A stretch of 64,000 nt of DNA from Bdellovibrio svalbardensis. GTDB taxonomy: Bacteria > Bdellovibrionota > Bdellovibrionia > Bdellovibrionales > Bdellovibrionaceae. This document shows positions 43,461-52,237 of this stretch, one piece after another. The stretch is taken from assembly GCF_029531655.1 (NCBI RefSeq), contig NZ_JANRMI010000003.1, positions 372,001 through 436,000 of the forward strand. Direction: 5' to 3'. The notes under the pieces were generated by a model, which was not told the DNA's origin, did no database searches, and saw only the letters and a list, made by a program, of their open reading frames with translations. A program made the translations under genes and the position numbers. Numbering within the stretch: position 1 is the first letter of the stretch; each line of letters opens with the position of its first letter.

Positions 43461-44777
43461 ATGGAAATTCGGGATCCTGTTCATGGTTCTATTTATTATG
43501 CTGATCCTGAGGTGGCTGTCTTGGATACGGCTGAGTATCAGCGTCTTAGAGCTATTAAGCAGCTTGGGTTTTCGGAGTTTAGTTTCCCTGGGGCGACTCA
43601 TAACCGCTATATTCACTCCATTGGTGTCGCGCATTTGGCGAGCTTGGTGTTTGACTCGATCTTTAAGGTCTATCCTTTCTCGAAGCCTTCTGTGAAAACT
43701 CGCTTCCGTCAGGTTGTGCGTTTGGCGGCTCTTCTTCATGACGTGGGTCACGGTCCGTTGAGCCATACCACTGAGTTGGTCATGCCGCAGCTTTCTGAGT
43801 TGGATATTAAAATCTACGAAGAAGAGCAAAAGTACGGCGATGCCGCTCATACAGTGATGTATAAAAATCGCAAAGCGAATCACGAGGATTATACAATCAA
43901 GTATGTCACTGATTCGCCGATCTCTGAAACGATCAAAGCGCAGTTTCCTGATATCTCGCCTGTGCATATCGCTTGCTTGATTGATAAGGCCCTGCACTGC
44001 CCGGATGACTTCTTTATCGATGCCGGTGTGGACTTCCGCCCGATTCTTTCTCAGTTGGTCAGCAGTGAGATCGATGCGGATCGCATGGACTATCTAGAGC
44101 GCGATTCTTATTTCTGTGGAACGAACTACGGTAAAATTGATTCCAACTGGTTGATTCAGAACATGACCTTCCACCGCGTGGAAAATCAACTGTACCTGGC
44201 AATGAACCGCCGTGCGCTTTATTCCTTCGATGATTTTTTGATCTCGCGCCATCATATGCATTTGATGGTTTACGGTCATCACAAGAGCATCATCTATGAA
44301 GAGATGCTCAATCGCTATCTGACTTCAGAGGATTGCACTTTCAAACTTCCAGGCGATATCAAAGAGTACACTCTGTACAACGACTATCGTCTGCATGAGC
44401 ACTTAAGAAGCGTTTCAAATCCTTGGGCGCGCCGAATCGCTGAACGCCGTCCATTCAAGGTTTTATTGGAACAACATAACACCACAGAGTCAGAGCGTCC
44501 TGAGTACATGAAAAATCTTTTGGAAAAAGAAGGCTTGGAAGTCATCTGGGCCAGCTCAAAAGCACGTCTGTCGAAGTATCACACTGCTTCGCCAGAGGAA
44601 CGTGCCGCGCAGATTTTCGTCGTCGATCAGTTCGATCCGTGGAGCAAACCCACTCCAATCAACCAATCGACCGAGATCTTCAAACGCTACGAAGGAACAC
44701 GTATCATTGATCGTATCTATGTGGCGCCTGAAGAATTCGCACAAGCCGAGAAGATTCTGAAAGCACAAAAATACTAG
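43461..44777 (+). CDS. HD-domain phosphohydrolase, dNTPase/SAMHD1-like
   Basis: A 438-residue cytoplasmic protein. MEIRDPVHGSIYYADPE, QRLRAIKQLGFSEFSFPGA, HNRYIHSIGVAHLA, LAALLHDVGHGPLSHTTE (His93-Asp94) and SSEIDADRMDYLERDSYFCG are the metal-binding and conserved blocks of the HD phosphohydrolases related to dGTPase and SAMHD1. It may hydrolyse dNTPs or another nucleotide. Charged C-terminal regulatory region from about 290. AGGAG lies five bases before the ATG at 43461. The frame runs upstream to 43338, but that part is promoter and palindrome, so I exclude it. Convergent with the thioesterase gene, three bases apart. Confidence 0.88.
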   Translation: MEIRDPVHGSIYYADPEVAVLDTAEYQRLRAIKQLGFSEFSFPGATHNRYIHSIGVAHLASLVFDSIFKVYPFSKPSVKTRFRQVVRLAALLHDVGHGPLSHTTELVMPQLSELDIKIYEEEQKYGDAAHTVMYKNRKANHEDYTIKYVTDSPISETIKAQFPDISPVHIACLIDKALHCPDDFFIDAGVDFRPILSQLVSSEIDADRMDYLERDSYFCGTNYGKIDSNWLIQNMTFHRVENQLYLAMNRRALYSFDDFLISRHHMHLMVYGHHKSIIYEEMLNRYLTSEDCTFKLPGDIKEYTLYNDYRLHEHLRSVSNPWARRIAERRPFKVLLEQHNTTESERPEYMKNLLEKEGLEVIWASSKARLSKYHTASPEERAAQIFVVDQFDPWSKPTPINQSTEIFKRYEGTRIIDRIYVAPEEFAQAEKILKAQKY

Positions 44778-44780
44778 AAA

Positions 44781-45317
44781 TTAGGAAGGGCGAATGGCTG
44801 TCGAGTGAGCATCTTCGGCAGCAGCCCAGTTCTTCAGATACTCAGTCATTTGCGCCGGAGCAAGATCATGCCCTAAAGCCGACATCAGTTCTTTCGGCGA
44901 TACGATCCCACCTTTTTTACTGAGGAAGCGAGTACGAATCGTACCCCAGGCGACCGCTTCACCACCGCTCATAAACGTGTGTTCGATATAGATATACTTA
45001 TCATCCCAGAAGACAAGCTTGGTCTGAATCTCAAACTTCTGAAAAAGCTTAAGCGATTTTCTGAAACGCAAACGTTCCGCAACCACCACCGGATACCAGC
45101 CTTTAGAGCTGATCGTATCCAATGCCCCGATGCGAATCATATAGTCCGTGCGAGCCAGATCCTGCAAAGAAAAATACACGCCATTATTCATATGACGAAG
45201 AACATCCAGATCTGTCGGCAGTACTCGAAAAGGAGTCGGACACACATCCAACACGCCAAGCTTGCTGCGAAATCTAGAGATTATATAAGTCCAAATAAGT
45301 CGGAAAAAGAGATTCAT
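44781..45317 (-). CDS. Hotdog-fold thioesterase, THEM6/4HBT-like
   Basis: A 178-residue protein with a hydrophobic N-terminal helix (MNLFFRLIWTYIISRF) that probably anchors it to membrane. A single hotdog domain follows: TPFRVLPTDLDVLRHMNNGVYF holds the catalytic-type Asp and the H-M-N-N-G turn, and SLKLFQKFEIQTKLVFWDD and IEHTFMSGGEAVAWGTIRTR follow. It would hydrolyse acyl-CoA or acyl-ACP thioesters. Third gene of a run with an SDR-like protein (ten bases upstream) and a thiolase, so it belongs to acyl-CoA or PHB metabolism. Confidence 0.8.
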   Translation of the reverse strand: MNLFFRLIWTYIISRFRSKLGVLDVCPTPFRVLPTDLDVLRHMNNGVYFSLQDLARTDYMIRIGALDTISSKGWYPVVVAERLRFRKSLKLFQKFEIQTKLVFWDDKYIYIEHTFMSGGEAVAWGTIRTRFLSKKGGIVSPKELMSALGHDLAPAQMTEYLKNWAAAEDAHSTAIRPS

Positions 45318-45326
45318 GAATCTTCC

Positions 45327-46100
45327 CTAAGACAGAGCGAATCTTTGTCCATTCATCGTGGCTCCCATCGGGCTTACCAGGAATGCAATTGTTTGGGAAA
45401 TCTTATCGGCCTCTGTGATTTTCAAAGAGGGATCTATGGTTTTCATTTTTTCCATCGCTTCTTTGATCGATTTTGATTCCGGGTCATGAGCCAAAATGTA
45501 TTCTTCTGTCAGAGCCACGGACAACGAGTTCACAGTCACATTGAACTCACTTGTTTGCTTAGCCAAAGCTTGAGTGAACTGTATAAGTCCGGAACGAACC
45601 GCCTGCGCCACAAGATCTTCTTTAATCTTTGCCACGGGAGATTCATTCATCAAAAAGATCACGCGACCTTTTTTGCGGCTCTTGAGGTAGGCCATCACAC
45701 TTTGTGTGATCATCAAAGGAAGCTTCAAATGCTTTTCAATCAAGCCATCAAAGTTTTCAATCGTGCCATCAAACTTCATTGGCGAAGGTTGCTGAATCAT
45801 CAGTGCATCAATATAGATATCAAGGCCACCGAAGGTCTGAGCCGCTTTGCCGACCGCATCTTTGATTTGCTCTGGAGTTTTAAACTCCCCTTGAATCACC
45901 ATCGCTCGGCCGTATTTGTCGTTGATCTCGCGTGCATCATTGATTTGATTGGTAAATGCAGAGGCCACGGATTTATCTGGATCCAAGATCACACAATCCG
46001 CACCCAAACGAGTCAGTGTCAGCACGATGCTGGAAACTGTGGTCGTCATGGGGCCCGAAATAAGTGCGACTCTTTGATGTAAATTCAATCCGTTATCCAT
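45327..46100 (-). CDS. SDR-fold protein without catalytic residues
   Basis: A 257-residue protein of short-chain dehydrogenase length and order, but degenerate. The cofactor loop TGxxxGxG reads ALISGPMTTTVSS and NNAG reads IDALM. Where YxxxK should stand is VAQAVRSGL, with no tyrosine or lysine, and the C-terminal strand MGATMNGQRFALS keeps the usual 'G..i.vdgG' position without the glycines. It cannot be a normal oxidoreductase and may be a structural or regulatory subunit. Close to enoyl-ACP reductase (FabI-like) in layout: ALISGP, then LDIYIDALMIQQP. It lies between a thiolase and a thioesterase gene, with nine bases to the latter. Confidence 0.75.
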   Translation of the reverse strand: MDNGLNLHQRVALISGPMTTTVSSIVLTLTRLGADCVILDPDKSVASAFTNQINDAREINDKYGRAMVIQGEFKTPEQIKDAVGKAAQTFGGLDIYIDALMIQQPSPMKFDGTIENFDGLIEKHLKLPLMITQSVMAYLKSRKKGRVIFLMNESPVAKIKEDLVAQAVRSGLIQFTQALAKQTSEFNVTVNSLSVALTEEYILAHDPESKSIKEAMEKMKTIDPSLKITEADKISQTIAFLVSPMGATMNGQRFALS

Positions 46101-46128
46101 GATGCTCCTTCAACGTTCTTCAAATTAT

Positions 46129-46158
46129 GCGCCGAGCCTCAAAAAGGTACGCCGTACC
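46129..46158. repeat. GAGCCTCAAAAAGGTACG repeat, copy 2
   Basis: GCGCCGAGCCTCAAAAAGG followed by the palindrome GGTACGCCGTACC (sharing GG), between the thiolase and SDR-like genes. Matches the minus strand of 42473-42502 at 26 of 30 bases, and its first 15 bases (GCGCCGAGCCTCAAA) match 43389-43403. Confidence 0.82.
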
Positions 46159-46171
46159 TGAAAGGCGTCCC

Positions 46172-47353
46172 TTATAGTTTTTCGATGATGATGGCTATGC
46201 CTTGGCCGCCGCCAATGCAGGCTGAGCCGAGGGCGTATTTGGCGTTACGGCGGTGTAGTTCATAGACCAGGTGGTTCATGATACGTGTGCCTGATGCGCC
46301 AAGGGGATGTCCGACTGCGATCGCGCCACCGTTGACATTTGATTTTGCGGGATCCAATCCGAGTTCTTTTTCCACAGCGAGGTATTGAGCCGCAAAGGCT
46401 TCGTTGACTTCAACGAGGTCCATTTGCTCGAGTTTCAAACCAGCTTTTTCAAGGGCCTTGCGAGCGGCACCGGCAGGACCGATACCCATGATCGAAGGAT
46501 CACAACCGACAGAGGCGTAGCTGACAATACGAGCGAGAGGCTTCAAGCCCAATTCTTTCGCTTTGCTTTCGCCCATCAACAAAGAGCAAGCCGCGCCGTC
46601 GACGATGCCGGAAGCACCGGCTGCAGTAACGATGCCGTCTTTTTTGAAAACGGGTTTCAAAGTTGCTAATTTATCCAACGCTGAATCTGGCTTTGGATGC
46701 TCGTCCTTATCAACTACGACCGCACCTTTGCGAGTTTCCACCGTGACCGGAGTAATCTCTTCCGCGAAGTAACCTTTTTTAAAGGCGGCATCGTATCTTT
46801 GTTGTGACTGGATGGAGTACTTGTCGGCCTGTTCGCGAGTGATGTTGTATTTCACTGCCAAGTTTTCAGCCGTGATCGCCATCGGAGTTTTTGTGTAAGT
46901 GTCTGTCAGGGCACCTGTCATCATGTCTTCAAGTTCGAAGTTCCCCATGCGCATTCCATCAAAGCGAACTTTGCGGGCCACATAAGGGATCAAAGACATC
47001 TGCTCTACACCACCAGCCAGAACCACTGTGGCTTCGCCTGTTTGAATCATTTGAACAGCATTCACCCAAGACTGAAAACCACTGCCGCAAAGACGGTTCA
47101 CACCCAGAGCACCAACTCCAACTGGAACTCCCGTTTTCAAACCAATATGTCGAGGAAGATAAGCGGCATCCGCGCTTGATTGAACCACGTTACCGAAGAT
47201 AACGTGATCGACTTTCTCTGCAGAAAGTCCTGCTTGTTCAAGGGTCGCTTTGGCAGCAGCGACACCTAAATCAGTTCCTGATACATCTTTGAGAGATCCG
47301 CCAAAGGCTCCAAAGGGCGTTCTTTTTCCAGCGATAAATACGATTTTTTCCAT
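46172..47353 (-). CDS. atoB: Acetyl-CoA C-acetyltransferase (thiolase)
   Basis: A 393-residue thiolase II, which condenses two acetyl-CoA or splits acetoacetyl-CoA. GVNRLCGSGFQ has the nucleophile Cys89, GGAIAVGHPLGASGTRI the histidine (His349), and GSACIGGGQG the acid/base Cys379; MSLIPYVARKVRFDG and VNEAFAAQYLA are further conserved blocks. It could feed PHB synthesis or fatty-acid oxidation. A PHB-depolymerase-like gene lies at the right edge of the window. A 71-base gap with a palindromic repeat separates it from the SDR-like gene. The start lies 18 bases after the stop of the exported-protein gene at 47372. Confidence 0.95.
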   Translation of the reverse strand: MEKIVFIAGKRTPFGAFGGSLKDVSGTDLGVAAAKATLEQAGLSAEKVDHVIFGNVVQSSADAAYLPRHIGLKTGVPVGVGALGVNRLCGSGFQSWVNAVQMIQTGEATVVLAGGVEQMSLIPYVARKVRFDGMRMGNFELEDMMTGALTDTYTKTPMAITAENLAVKYNITREQADKYSIQSQQRYDAAFKKGYFAEEITPVTVETRKGAVVVDKDEHPKPDSALDKLATLKPVFKKDGIVTAAGASGIVDGAACSLLMGESKAKELGLKPLARIVSYASVGCDPSIMGIGPAGAARKALEKAGLKLEQMDLVEVNEAFAAQYLAVEKELGLDPAKSNVNGGAIAVGHPLGASGTRIMNHLVYELHRRNAKYALGSACIGGGQGIAIIIEKL

Positions 47354-47371
47354 GTCCTAAGGGTAGGACTG

Positions 47372-47932
47372 TTACCACTGCCAGGCAAGGCCAATCATAG
47401 AAAGATCCTGATCTTTCTTCGCTTGGTGGCTAACGACTAATTCCTTATTGTTGAAGACTTTTTCTTTCAGCAAAATGTCAGTAGCAGAGGCCTTCGCATC
47501 ATAATTAATCGCGGCCTTCATCCAACCTGAGTATTCCATTTTTGCAAGAGCCTGGAAGGCTTCAACTCTGAAAGAAAACTTATGTGTCGTGCCTTGTGCA
47601 CTCGACGCTGGAACTACAACATCTGTCTTAAGTCTTTCTTGAGTTTCATCCACGGCACGGCCCAACATACTGGCCTTCATTGCAGGGGAATTGAACCAAT
47701 AATTAAAAGTGCGATCGGCAATGCGAACCATCATATTAGACGCAGAAGATCCACTCACAGATGAATCACAAGGAATGACTTTCGCCACATCGTCAGAAGT
47801 TAACTTTGGAGTCACATTATCTACAGGAATCACCAAAGGCTTCGTCGAAGCTACATCCACTTTGGCGTGGCATTTTGAGACGCCTAAGAAGATAAGAGCA
47901 AATGAGAGTAATGATGAAAGTATAAGATCCAT
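47372..47932 (-). CDS. Exported protein, unknown function
   Basis: A 186-residue protein with signal peptide MDLILSSLLSFALIFLGVSKCHA. The mature part (DVASTKPLVIPVDNVTPKLTS..., SNMMVRIADRTFNYWFNSPAM, QGTTHKFSFRVEAFQALAKM, YSGWMKAAINYDAKAS, LSMIGLAWQW) has regular amphipathic strands and an aromatic end, which could be a small beta-barrel or a periplasmic beta-sandwich. The frame opens earlier, but the ATG at 47930-47932 has GGAGGTG correctly placed. Co-directional with the thiolase gene 18 bases further on. Confidence 0.6.
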   Translation of the reverse strand: MDLILSSLLSFALIFLGVSKCHAKVDVASTKPLVIPVDNVTPKLTSDDVAKVIPCDSSVSGSSASNMMVRIADRTFNYWFNSPAMKASMLGRAVDETQERLKTDVVVPASSAQGTTHKFSFRVEAFQALAKMEYSGWMKAAINYDAKASATDILLKEKVFNNKELVVSHQAKKDQDLSMIGLAWQW

Positions 47933-48004
47933 ATACACCTCCACTTCAATTATCATTCCATCCAAAGCGTCCCTTCTCCCTTTAAAATCGAGATAATAGC
48001 CAAA

Positions 48005-48271
48005 TTACAGATGAATCTTTCGAAAAGAGTCATTAGGTGACCAATGTGGAATCATTCGTCGTAATTTCAACACCAGACCAGCCTGTTGTCTCGCCTTGAG
48101 CCAATTGAGCACCCGCTTTGCACTACTTAGCGTATGAAAATGTGTGCAAATCCAAACAGAAGAACAGCCTTCAATGATTTCAACTAGTTGAGCATTGCTG
48201 GCCTGATCGACTGCCTCAAATTGGCACGCGTAAAGAGTTACTCGGCGAAAAGTTAAACACTGAAAATGCAC
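48005..48271 (-). CDS. Hypothetical small protein
   Basis: An 88-codon frame beginning with GTG at 48269-48271. The sequence looks protein-like (AQLVEIIEGCSSVWICTHFH, then AKRVLNWLKARQQAGLVLKL), with a predicted alpha/beta pattern similar to SpoIIAA/STAS-like helices. However, no ribosome binding site stands upstream, and the start lies 23 bases from the divergent gene at 48294. It could be a true small cytosolic protein or chance. The 5' end would overlap the promoter of its neighbour. Confidence 0.4.
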   Translation of the reverse strand: MHFQCLTFRRVTLYACQFEAVDQASNAQLVEIIEGCSSVWICTHFHTLSSAKRVLNWLKARQQAGLVLKLRRMIPHWSPNDSFRKIHL

Positions 48272-48293
48272 GTGAAACGATTACGGAGACTTG

Positions 48294-50498
48294 ATGAAAA
48301 AGACTAAATTCCATCGCAGCGCCATGATGCTTGCTCTCTCACTTACCATCGCTATTCCGCAGATGCCGATGTATGCGCGAGCCGCTCAAGATCAAAGCGC
48401 GGAAAATCTTTTTCCATTCGACCTATTCGGTGAACCCGATTCAACATCTGACACAACCGACACTTCAGATACGGGGCTGGTTAACACGACGCCGGTGATT
48501 CGCACAGGTGGACAACAAGGCAAAAAGAACGGCAACGGTAACAACAATAATACCGGCAAACCGAATACAGGAAAGCCAACCATGAGACCCGTTTCCGGAT
48601 CGGCAATTCCTGAATCCCTAAGCTGTCCTCTTTTTGAAAACAAGCCTCATGCGGAACTTATCACTGCGATTGACGCTTTAACGTCTGAGGTGCGTGCTTC
48701 ACAAGAGTGTAGCAATGAACCGAGTGTAAAATCCCTTCAAGATAATGGGAAAACCATTAAGGAAAGCATTTCGGCAATTGAAACCGTGATGGCAACTCAG
48801 GACCCGAACCAAGTCAACACGGCCCAAATTGATCAAACGATGACCTCCACTTTGCAGGCGGTCTCAAATGTTGGTGACATCTTGAACAACAACGCTTTCT
48901 TGAATTCAAAATGTGGTCGTCAGACTATGTCGACCGGAAAAGTTTTGTTGGCCTTTAATGACGTGATCAACGGCATCGCGCCCTATGCACTTTTCGCAGT
49001 TTCAATGAACGCGGCTTTGGCGCCAGCACTTCCATTCGTCATCGGTGGCGTGGTGGCCACTGCGGGTATTTCTGCAATGTCTAAAATGATTGATGCCAAC
49101 ACTTTGGACATGACCATTCCAGAGCATCGTAAAGCCGTCTTGCAAAATACTTGTCAATTCACGAAGGTCGCTAAAAAGGTGCGCTTCATGCAACTTGCAC
49201 AAAGTGGCAAAATCGACAAGATCACACAGGAACTCGAAAAAGACGTGGCACTTTATAAAAATACATTTAGCAAACCTTCAGGTGAGCTTTCAGCTTTGCT
49301 AAAATATAAAGACACCGCTTCAAGAAATATCAACGAGATTGAGAAACAACTTGCCAGCGACCGCACGGATCTTGCCACTGTTGAGTCTCAAATCACTCAG
49401 AACAATGACGACTTGATGGTTTGTACGATGGCGCAGGAACTTGTGAACTGGTCACAAGATGGAAGATCTTTCCCAGCGTCAGTCTTCAACAATCTTGACG
49501 TCGCATCTTCACAAGCCAACAAATCACAACGCTTGCAAGCGATCACAATGAAGTCGTTAAATATGACCTCATTAAGACGTATTTCTGAACTTGCACCGCA
49601 AGCTGGCGAAAGCGAAGCCGCTCTTCGCTCTTGCGCACAAGCGGCTCGCTCTTGGATCACGGGTATCCGTCAATCGCTTGCAGCGACAGCGTCCATCATT
49701 GGACAGAATAAAATTGCACTTGAAAATGAATTGAACCAAAACATGGAATACAGAAGTTGGAAAGTTCAATACAACAGAATACAGGTGCAAAAAATCACAG
49801 TTCAGCGCGTAGGCAAAGCCATGCAGGAACTGGCAAAAGACAACTCCATCATTGATCGCTCTGAACTTGCACAAAGAATGATGATTCTGAAATCAGGCTT
49901 GTTCGGCGTGAACAGATCATGGAGTTTCGGAAAGCCTCCGGTTCTTGCTTGGATTGACCATACCAGAACAATGCACTCTCAGTCGGTATCAGCATTCTTG
50001 GCTGGAGTTCAGGCCTTGAAGTCAGGCTCTTGGAGTTTAACTGACACGGGCCAGGGCAAAACTTTGGTTTATAATAGCGTTGGCTACGGTTACATGTACC
50101 AAGACCCTAAGAAGCAGGTTCAAGATGCGAAGACGATGAAAACTCTTGGCAACTTCACCCTTGAATATCTTCCGTTGGGATCTCGTGAAAACGAATTGGT
50201 CTGTCAACAACTTGAAGGCGCTTGGTTGGATTGGAGTGCGGCAATGGACCACCTAGGCGCAATCCAGTTCTTCTGTGATATGATTGATCCTGTGTTGGAT
50301 GTTAAAATGGATGCTTCAGTTGTGACTGCTTGCCGCGGAAACACTCAATTGAACGGCCGCACTCTGACGGATTCTTATGTGAATCAAGCGAAGAAGATTT
50401 TAATCAACAAGGGATACCAGGCAGAAGCGAATCTTGTAAGCAGCAAGCTCAAAGAATTGCAATGTCCGGTCCCAGCCGTATCCGTGATGAATCAATAA
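48294..50498 (+). CDS. Large secreted helical protein with central hydrophobic hairpin
   Basis: A 734-residue protein with signal peptide (cleavage near YARA-A, residue 31). An Asp/Thr-rich stretch and an Asn/Gly/Lys/Pro-rich linker (about 50-100, NGNGNNNNTGKPNTGKP) lead into about 600 mostly helical residues. Near 235-275 lies a hydrophobic pair of segments (IAPYALFAVSMNAALAPALP, then FVIGGVVATAGISAM), flanked by long amphipathic helices (ITQELEKDVALYKNTFS, NINEIEKQLASDRTDLATVE). Several cysteines occur in pairs. Signal peptide, long helices and one hydrophobic hairpin recall alpha-helical pore-forming toxins, but I recognise no family. GGAG precedes the ATG at 48294. Confidence 0.68.
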   Translation: MKKTKFHRSAMMLALSLTIAIPQMPMYARAAQDQSAENLFPFDLFGEPDSTSDTTDTSDTGLVNTTPVIRTGGQQGKKNGNGNNNNTGKPNTGKPTMRPVSGSAIPESLSCPLFENKPHAELITAIDALTSEVRASQECSNEPSVKSLQDNGKTIKESISAIETVMATQDPNQVNTAQIDQTMTSTLQAVSNVGDILNNNAFLNSKCGRQTMSTGKVLLAFNDVINGIAPYALFAVSMNAALAPALPFVIGGVVATAGISAMSKMIDANTLDMTIPEHRKAVLQNTCQFTKVAKKVRFMQLAQSGKIDKITQELEKDVALYKNTFSKPSGELSALLKYKDTASRNINEIEKQLASDRTDLATVESQITQNNDDLMVCTMAQELVNWSQDGRSFPASVFNNLDVASSQANKSQRLQAITMKSLNMTSLRRISELAPQAGESEAALRSCAQAARSWITGIRQSLAATASIIGQNKIALENELNQNMEYRSWKVQYNRIQVQKITVQRVGKAMQELAKDNSIIDRSELAQRMMILKSGLFGVNRSWSFGKPPVLAWIDHTRTMHSQSVSAFLAGVQALKSGSWSLTDTGQGKTLVYNSVGYGYMYQDPKKQVQDAKTMKTLGNFTLEYLPLGSRENELVCQQLEGAWLDWSAAMDHLGAIQFFCDMIDPVLDVKMDASVVTACRGNTQLNGRTLTDSYVNQAKKILINKGYQAEANLVSSKLKELQCPVPAVSVMNQ

Positions 50499-50522
50499 TC
50501 GACTTGTTACCGAACGAAGTCG

Positions 50523-51119
50523 TTAAGGCATAATACTGACAAGATCAGAATTCACCTTGGCGACTTCGACGATATCTTCCTTCGACAAGGCCGATTGATT
50601 CGAACGAATCACCACCTGCACACCGATATCGACAAGGGCTTTGAGATCCTCTTTCACGACTCCAGAATTGACGTTATAGACAAAAGATTTTGCTCTACCA
50701 ATGTCACGCAGATCGCTGAACGACAGCCCTGAGGTTGCGCTAATAATAACCAATTGCGCCCCCGCTTTGGCGATATCAATCAAATATTCTTTTGCCAGTT
50801 TAGAGCTATCCACATACAAAACAAAGCTACCGGCCTTGGCCATTTCGACCAGGTCTTCTCGGCTATAATTAGTTTTCGCAAGGGAAATACCCAACTGAAT
50901 ATTTTTATCTTTTAAAAGGTCGACGGTATCCGACTTATTGGTTAGACCCAATTGATTTTGACAATAGGTCACTTTTGAGACTTTGGCGATTGCGCGCAGA
51001 TCCTGAGTAGAGACCGTTCCACTATCCCCCACCAGACATTCAGAAAACTGTGGAGGCAAGGCCGCAATTGATTTTATTGAGAGCAAGAAGACTGTCGTAA
51101 GGATTCCAAGAACTTTCAT
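50523..51119 (-). CDS. Exported protein made of seven short repeats
   Basis: A 198-residue protein with signal peptide (MKVLGILTTVFLLSIKSIAA). After a short Cys-containing start the rest is seven tandem units of 22-26 residues: STQDLRAIAKVSKVTY, NKSDTVDLLKDKNIQL, SREDLVEMAKAGSFVLYVDS, AKEYLIDIAKAGAQLVIISA, SFSDLRDIGRAKSFVYNVNS, VKEDLKALVDIGVQVVIRSN and SKEDIVEVAKVNSDLVSI. Each is a helix (S-x-x-D-L-x-x-I-A-x-A-G) followed by a strand (V-V-V-x-S), so it should form an open alpha/beta solenoid. Such proteins usually bind other proteins. The ATG at 51117-51119 has GGAGG. Convergent with the large secreted protein gene, 24 bases apart. Confidence 0.7.
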   Translation of the reverse strand: MKVLGILTTVFLLSIKSIAALPPQFSECLVGDSGTVSTQDLRAIAKVSKVTYCQNQLGLTNKSDTVDLLKDKNIQLGISLAKTNYSREDLVEMAKAGSFVLYVDSSKLAKEYLIDIAKAGAQLVIISATSGLSFSDLRDIGRAKSFVYNVNSGVVKEDLKALVDIGVQVVIRSNQSALSKEDIVEVAKVNSDLVSIMP

Positions 51120-51184
51120 AAGGGCCTCCACTGACTTAAAGTCTAAGCTCTCTGGCCATGGAAACCAAAAACATTTTTATTGTG

Positions 51185-52189
51185 TCACTCGTCAAGAATG
51201 TAATTGATTGGATCTACTGGAGTTCCATTAATGCGAACTTCATAGTGAAGATGTGGACCTGTTGAACGTCCGGTATTACCGACTGCGCCAAGAACATCCC
51301 ACTTATTAACTCTTTGCCCCACTTGAACATAGATCTGCGACATATGACCAAAGCGTGTGCTCACACCATATCCGTGGTCCACGCTGACAAGTTTTCCGTA
51401 ACCTTCGTCATAACTAGCAAATGTCACGACACCATCAGCAGGAGCATAAACTGGCGAGCCCGGAGCTGCGGCAATATCAAGACCCGCATGCAAAACTGAC
51501 TTTCCAGAGAATGGCGAAGATCTGTAACCAAATCGCGACGTCAACCAGCCCTTGGCAGGCTTGATATTGGGAGTCGCGCTGAGCAAGCTTTGTCTTTCCG
51601 ACAAACCTTCCCACAAATCGATCACACTTTGTTCTTTAAGCTGAGTTTCTTTAACGGCCTTTTCAATGCGCACAACTAAAGAAGCATAATCTTTATCTGT
51701 CGTCTCATTGGCCAGCTCACCCATTTGATCGTTCAAAGGCTTCTTATTGGCAAAGACTTGATCCTGTTGCGCAAGAGCTTCCCCATCCGGTCTTTGCTCC
51801 ATCGGCTCGTACTCTTCGATTTGCTGACCGGCTGCGGGCTTAGGCCCCATGGTCAGCTTGGTAATACGATCATCCGAATCAACATTGGTGATCAATTTCA
51901 ACTTGGTTGTGAATGTTTTCACACGCTCCAGGGAGTTTTCAAGGGCACTGACTTTACTTTCAACAATCTGGAATTGCTTGATCAGTTGTGCATTTTCAAC
52001 TTTGAGGCGCTTATTTTCCATGGCCTGCAAAAGCAAACCAAAATAGTCCACCATACCAGCGGCGAAGATAACGATCACAATCGCTGAGATGAAAGAAATC
52101 GCTTTCAACCATGCGGCTGAAAGGACAATCTTACGAGTCTTCCCCGTTTGATTGCTCACTACAAATAATGTGACTTTCTTTTTCTCCAA
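51185..52189 (-). CDS. M23 (LytM-type) peptidoglycan peptidase, membrane-anchored
   Basis: A 334-residue inner-membrane protein. Cytoplasmic start MEKKKVTLFVVSNQTGKTRK, membrane helix (about 26-50), coiled coil (about 52-105), linker, then the M23 domain (about 215-330). The zinc ligands are seen in SVLHAGLDIA (H-x-x-x-D) and HLHYEVRING (H-x-H); GVVTFASYDEGYGKLVSVDHG, FGHMSQIYVQVGQRV and GAVGNTGRSTGPHLHYE complete the fold. With all ligands present it should be an active endopeptidase cutting peptide cross-links, unlike EnvC/NlpD-type activators. From layout it resembles the MepM/LytM elongation peptidases. Confidence 0.9.
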   Translation of the reverse strand: MEKKKVTLFVVSNQTGKTRKIVLSAAWLKAISFISAIVIVIFAAGMVDYFGLLLQAMENKRLKVENAQLIKQFQIVESKVSALENSLERVKTFTTKLKLITNVDSDDRITKLTMGPKPAAGQQIEEYEPMEQRPDGEALAQQDQVFANKKPLNDQMGELANETTDKDYASLVVRIEKAVKETQLKEQSVIDLWEGLSERQSLLSATPNIKPAKGWLTSRFGYRSSPFSGKSVLHAGLDIAAAPGSPVYAPADGVVTFASYDEGYGKLVSVDHGYGVSTRFGHMSQIYVQVGQRVNKWDVLGAVGNTGRSTGPHLHYEVRINGTPVDPINYILDE

Positions 52190-52210
52190 ACCCTATCCTA
52201 TTCGTGCAGA

Positions 52211-52229
52211 TTACACCCCGGCTTCGCCG
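52211..52229. repeat. ACCCCGGC variant of the short palindrome, copy 2
   Basis: TTACACCCCGGCTTCGCCG followed by GAGC, identical over 19 bases to 41025-41043. It lies between the PP2C stop and the M23 gene start. Confidence 0.8.
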
Positions 52230-52237
52230 GAGCAGAA

